Assembly (NCBI GenBank): GCA_035502995.1
Contig: DATJTW010000022.1
Span: forward strand, 1-64,000
DNA from: CADEED01 sp035502995
GTDB taxonomy: Bacteria > Pseudomonadota > Gammaproteobacteria > Steroidobacterales > Steroidobacteraceae
DNA length: 64,000 nucleotides
Direction of reading: 5' to 3'
Shown piece by piece: positions 61,729 to 64,000 of this stretch (positions are counted from its first letter, which is position 1; every line of letters begins with the position of its first letter). The notes under the pieces were generated by a model, which was not told the DNA's origin, ran no database searches, and saw only the letters and a program-made list of their open reading frames with translations. The translations under genes and the position numbers were made by a program.

Positions 61729-62370
61729 ATGAATTTCATCGCGCGTCTGATGCCTCGCGAGGGGCGTTTCTTCAGTCTCTTCGACGGTCACGCGAAGCTC
61801 ATCGTCGACGGCGCGCTGGCGCTGGCCGACGTGCTGCGGCACTACGACAACGGCAAGGACCGCGCCACCGGCATCAAGCTCATCGAAGATGCCGAGCATG
61901 GCGCCGACCGCATCACGCACGACACCGTGCAGCTGCTGCACACGACGTTCGTGACGCCCTTCGACCGCGACGACATCCACCGGCTGATCTCGCGCATGGA
62001 CGACGTGCTCGACCTCATCCAGGACACCGGCGAATCGCTGGTGCTCTACGACATCCAGAAGGTGACGCCCGAGGCGACTCAGCTCGCCGAGTTGCTGTTG
62101 CGGTGTGCGGAGCGCGTGCAGACGGCCGTTGGCCTGCTGGCCTCGATGGCCGACGCGCCCGCGATCCTCAAGATCTGCCAGGAGATCGACCGCCTCGAGT
62201 CCGACGCCGACAAGGTCATGCGCGCCGCCATCTCGCGGCTGTTCCGCGAAGAGAGCGACGTCCGCCAGGTGATCAAGATGAAGGCCGTGTACGAGGCGCT
62301 CGAGTCCGCGACGGACAAGTGCCAGGACGTGGCCAACGTCATCGAAAGCGTCGTGCTCGAAAACGCCTGA
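61729..62370 (+). CDS. DUF47-family (PIT accessory, PhoU-like) protein
   Basis: 213 residues from ATG 61729 (MNFIARLMPREGRFFSLFDGHAKLIVDGA). Helical, PhoU-like, with repeated E/D patterns (HGADRITHDTVQLLHTTFVTPFDRDDIHRLISRMDDVLD). Proteins of this family sit with Pit transporters and are thought to regulate them. It overlaps the pit gene by TGATG. An upstream in-frame start would fall inside the promoter region. Confidence 0.93.
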   Translation: MNFIARLMPREGRFFSLFDGHAKLIVDGALALADVLRHYDNGKDRATGIKLIEDAEHGADRITHDTVQLLHTTFVTPFDRDDIHRLISRMDDVLDLIQDTGESLVLYDIQKVTPEATQLAELLLRCAERVQTAVGLLASMADAPAILKICQEIDRLESDADKVMRAAISRLFREESDVRQVIKMKAVYEALESATDKCQDVANVIESVVLENA

Positions 62371-63371
62371 TGGATTGGGGTTCCGTCTCGTTGACGCTCG
62401 CGCTGCTGGTGCTGCTGGCGCTGGCGTTCGACTTCATGAACGGCTTTCACGACGCCGCGAATTCCATCGCGACCGTCGTGTCGACCGGCGTGCTGAAACC
62501 CTGGCAGGCCGTGCTGTGGGCCGCGTTCTTCAACGTGCTCGCGTGGGGCTTCTTCCACCTGTCGGTGGCGGCGACCGTCGGCAAGGGCATCATCGATCCC
62601 TCGTTCGTCGACAACCGGCTGATCTTCGGCGCGCTGATCGGCGCGATCGCGTGGAATCTCATCACCTGGTACTACGGCATTCCGTCCAGCTCGTCGCATG
62701 CGCTGATCGGCGGCATGATCGGCGCCGCGATCGCCAAGGCCGGGTTCGCGCCGTTGCTCGCGCCCGGCATCGTCAAGACGGCCTCGTTCATCATCGTCTC
62801 GCCGATGCTCGGCATGGCGCTGGGCGCGACGATCATGCTGCTGGTGTCGTGGATCTGCTTCCGGCAGACGCCACGCCGCGTCGACCGCTGGTTCCGGCGT
62901 CTGCAGCTCGTCTCGTCGGCGGCGTACTCCCTGGGCCATGGCGGCAACGATGCGCAGAAGACGATGGGCATCATCTGGCTGCTGCTGATCGCCAACGGCG
63001 TGACGACGCAGGATCACCTGCCGACCTGGGTGGTCATGAGCTGCTTCTTCGCGATCGGCATCGGCACGATGTTCGGCGGCTGGCGCATCGTGAAGACGAT
63101 GGGTCAGCGCATCACGAAGCTGAAGCCGGTGGGCGGTTTCGCCGCCGAGTGCGCCGGCTCGATCACGCTGTTCATGGCGACACACTTCGGCATCCCGGTG
63201 TCGACGACGCACACGATCACGGGCGCGATCATCGGCGTGGGCACGACGCGCGGCTCCTCGGCCGTGCGCTGGGGCGTGGCCGGCAGCATCGTCGTCGCGT
63301 GGGTCGTCACGATCCCGGCGTCGGCCGCGATCGCGGCCCTCGCCTACTCGATCGGCGGGCTCTTCTTCTAG
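62370..63371 (+). CDS. pit: inorganic phosphate transporter, PiT family
   Basis: 333 residues, about ten membrane segments. Two inverted PHO4 signature halves are visible: FDFMNGFHDAANSIATVV (about 20-37) and SLGHGGNDAQKTMGIIW (about 188-204). These proteins move metal-phosphate by proton or sodium coupling, with low affinity. Pairing with the DUF47 gene is standard, and the Pho-like site suggests joint control with the pst genes. Confidence 0.95.
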   Translation: MDWGSVSLTLALLVLLALAFDFMNGFHDAANSIATVVSTGVLKPWQAVLWAAFFNVLAWGFFHLSVAATVGKGIIDPSFVDNRLIFGALIGAIAWNLITWYYGIPSSSSHALIGGMIGAAIAKAGFAPLLAPGIVKTASFIIVSPMLGMALGATIMLLVSWICFRQTPRRVDRWFRRLQLVSSAAYSLGHGGNDAQKTMGIIWLLLIANGVTTQDHLPTWVVMSCFFAIGIGTMFGGWRIVKTMGQRITKLKPVGGFAAECAGSITLFMATHFGIPVSTTHTITGAIIGVGTTRGSSAVRWGVAGSIVVAWVVTIPASAAIAALAYSIGGLFF

Positions 63372-63381
63372 TTAGCCGCGC

Positions 63382-64000
63382 TCAGCCGGCCGTGGCGGCG
63401 CGACGCGGGATCTTCAGCCCCCTGGCTACCGCCGGCCGCGCGAGGAAGACCTGCAGCGCACGATCCACGTTGCGAAATTCGTCGTACTTCACGAGCTCGC
63501 GCGCGCCGTAGAACCCGATCAGGTTGTTCACCAGCGGGAAGATCGCGATGTCGGCGATCGAGTAGTCGCCGCCCAGCATCCACTCGCGCGACGCGAGATG
63601 GCGATCGAGCACGCCCAGCAGCCGGCGCGACTCCGCGACGTAGCGATCGCGCGGCCGCTTGTCTTCCCAATCCTTGCCGGCGAATTTGTGGAAGAAGCCG
63701 AGCTGGCCGAACATCGGACCGACGCCGCTGACCTGGAACAGGACCCACTGGATCGCCTGGTAGCGCGCGCTGGCGGCCCGCGGCAGGAACTTCCCGGTCT
63801 TCTCCGCCAGATATAGAAGTATCGCGCCCGACTCGAACAGCGCCAGCGGCGCGCCGTCGGGACCGTCCGGATCGAGGATCGCCGGGATCTTGTTGTTGGG
63901 ATTCAGCGAGAGGAACTCGGGCGAGTTCTGATCGTTCTTGTCGAAGTCGACGAGGTGCGCCTCGTACGGCAGGCCGGTCTCTTCCAGCATGATCGCCGCC
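63382..64000 (-). CDS. glutathione S-transferase family protein, partial (5' end beyond the window)
   Basis: At least 206 residues; the frame stays open to the edge, so the N-terminal first strand is missing. The thioredoxin-like half shows NPNNKIPAILDPDG (cis-Pro loop) and LFESGAILLYLAEKTG (the E-S glutathione contact). The all-alpha half follows, with GGDYSIADIAIFPLV as the N-capping box. Of the YfcG/YghU or Ure2-like type, which often act as disulphide reductases. Convergent with pit, 10 bases apart. Confidence 0.9.
   Translation of the reverse strand, partial: AAIMLEETGLPYEAHLVDFDKNDQNSPEFLSLNPNNKIPAILDPDGPDGAPLALFESGAILLYLAEKTGKFLPRAASARYQAIQWVLFQVSGVGPMFGQLGFFHKFAGKDWEDKRPRDRYVAESRRLLGVLDRHLASREWMLGGDYSIADIAIFPLVNNLIGFYGARELVKYDEFRNVDRALQVFLARPAVARGLKIPRRAATAG

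Overview
The window is a gene-dense, GC-rich stretch of a Gram-negative bacterial chromosome. The order of the essential genes (eno, kdsA, pyrG, tilS, accA, dnaE, rnhB, lpxB, lpxA, fabZ, lpxD, ompH/skp, bamA, rseP, dxr, cdsA, uppS, frr, pyrH, tsf, rpsB, then divergent map, glnD, dapC, dapD) is the classic gammaproteobacterial arrangement of Pseudomonas and xanthomonads. Placement in a Steroidobacterales/Xanthomonadales-like lineage is a guess from gene content. No rRNA, tRNA, CRISPR, integrase or transposase was recognised, and no gap between genes exceeds 300 bases.

Layout. 1-6440: the end of ftsB, a Phd/VapC-type toxin-antitoxin pair, a secreted M16 protease and small secreted, membrane or soluble genes; this block separates ftsB from its usual neighbour eno. 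6453-11653: eno and kdsA plus small genes (GNAT, RidA-like, GFA-like, SnoaL-like). 11662-19313: pyrG, tilS, accA, dnaE. 19393-23883: a DUF3034 outer-membrane-type protein divergent from a three-gene unit (exported truncated haemoglobin, cupredoxin, GGDEF-EAL protein). 23896-38572: a long minus-strand run for lipid A, outer-membrane assembly, isoprenoid, phospholipid and translation genes ending (in map order) with rpsB. 38777-44319: map, glnD, dapC, dapD on the plus strand.

44428-53345 is an accessory island on the minus strand. Four genes overlapping by 4 bases encode a three-helix membrane protein with a SHOCT-like motif, a 612-residue helical-repeat protein of unknown family, a lipoprotein, and a 990-residue protein that reads as pYEATS, TPR-like, patatin and three membrane helices. 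Just upstream is an ankyrin-TIR protein. Sensor-type domains next to patatin and TIR effectors resemble prokaryotic conflict (anti-phage type) loci; this is the best candidate for an undescribed system here.

53412-60362 is a phosphate-starvation region (pstS, a porin, pstC, pstA, pstB, phoU) with Pho-box-like sites. dapE follows from what looks like a near-leaderless promoter, then a second phosphate module (DUF47 accessory protein and Pit transporter), and a partial glutathione transferase at the right edge.

Translational coupling by 4-base overlaps (ATGA/GTGA) and GTG or TTG starts are very common. Notable small features are a 17-bp tandem duplication at the lpxD start, strong hairpins around rpsB-tsf, and two dispersed GGGGAC/GTCCCC hairpins.
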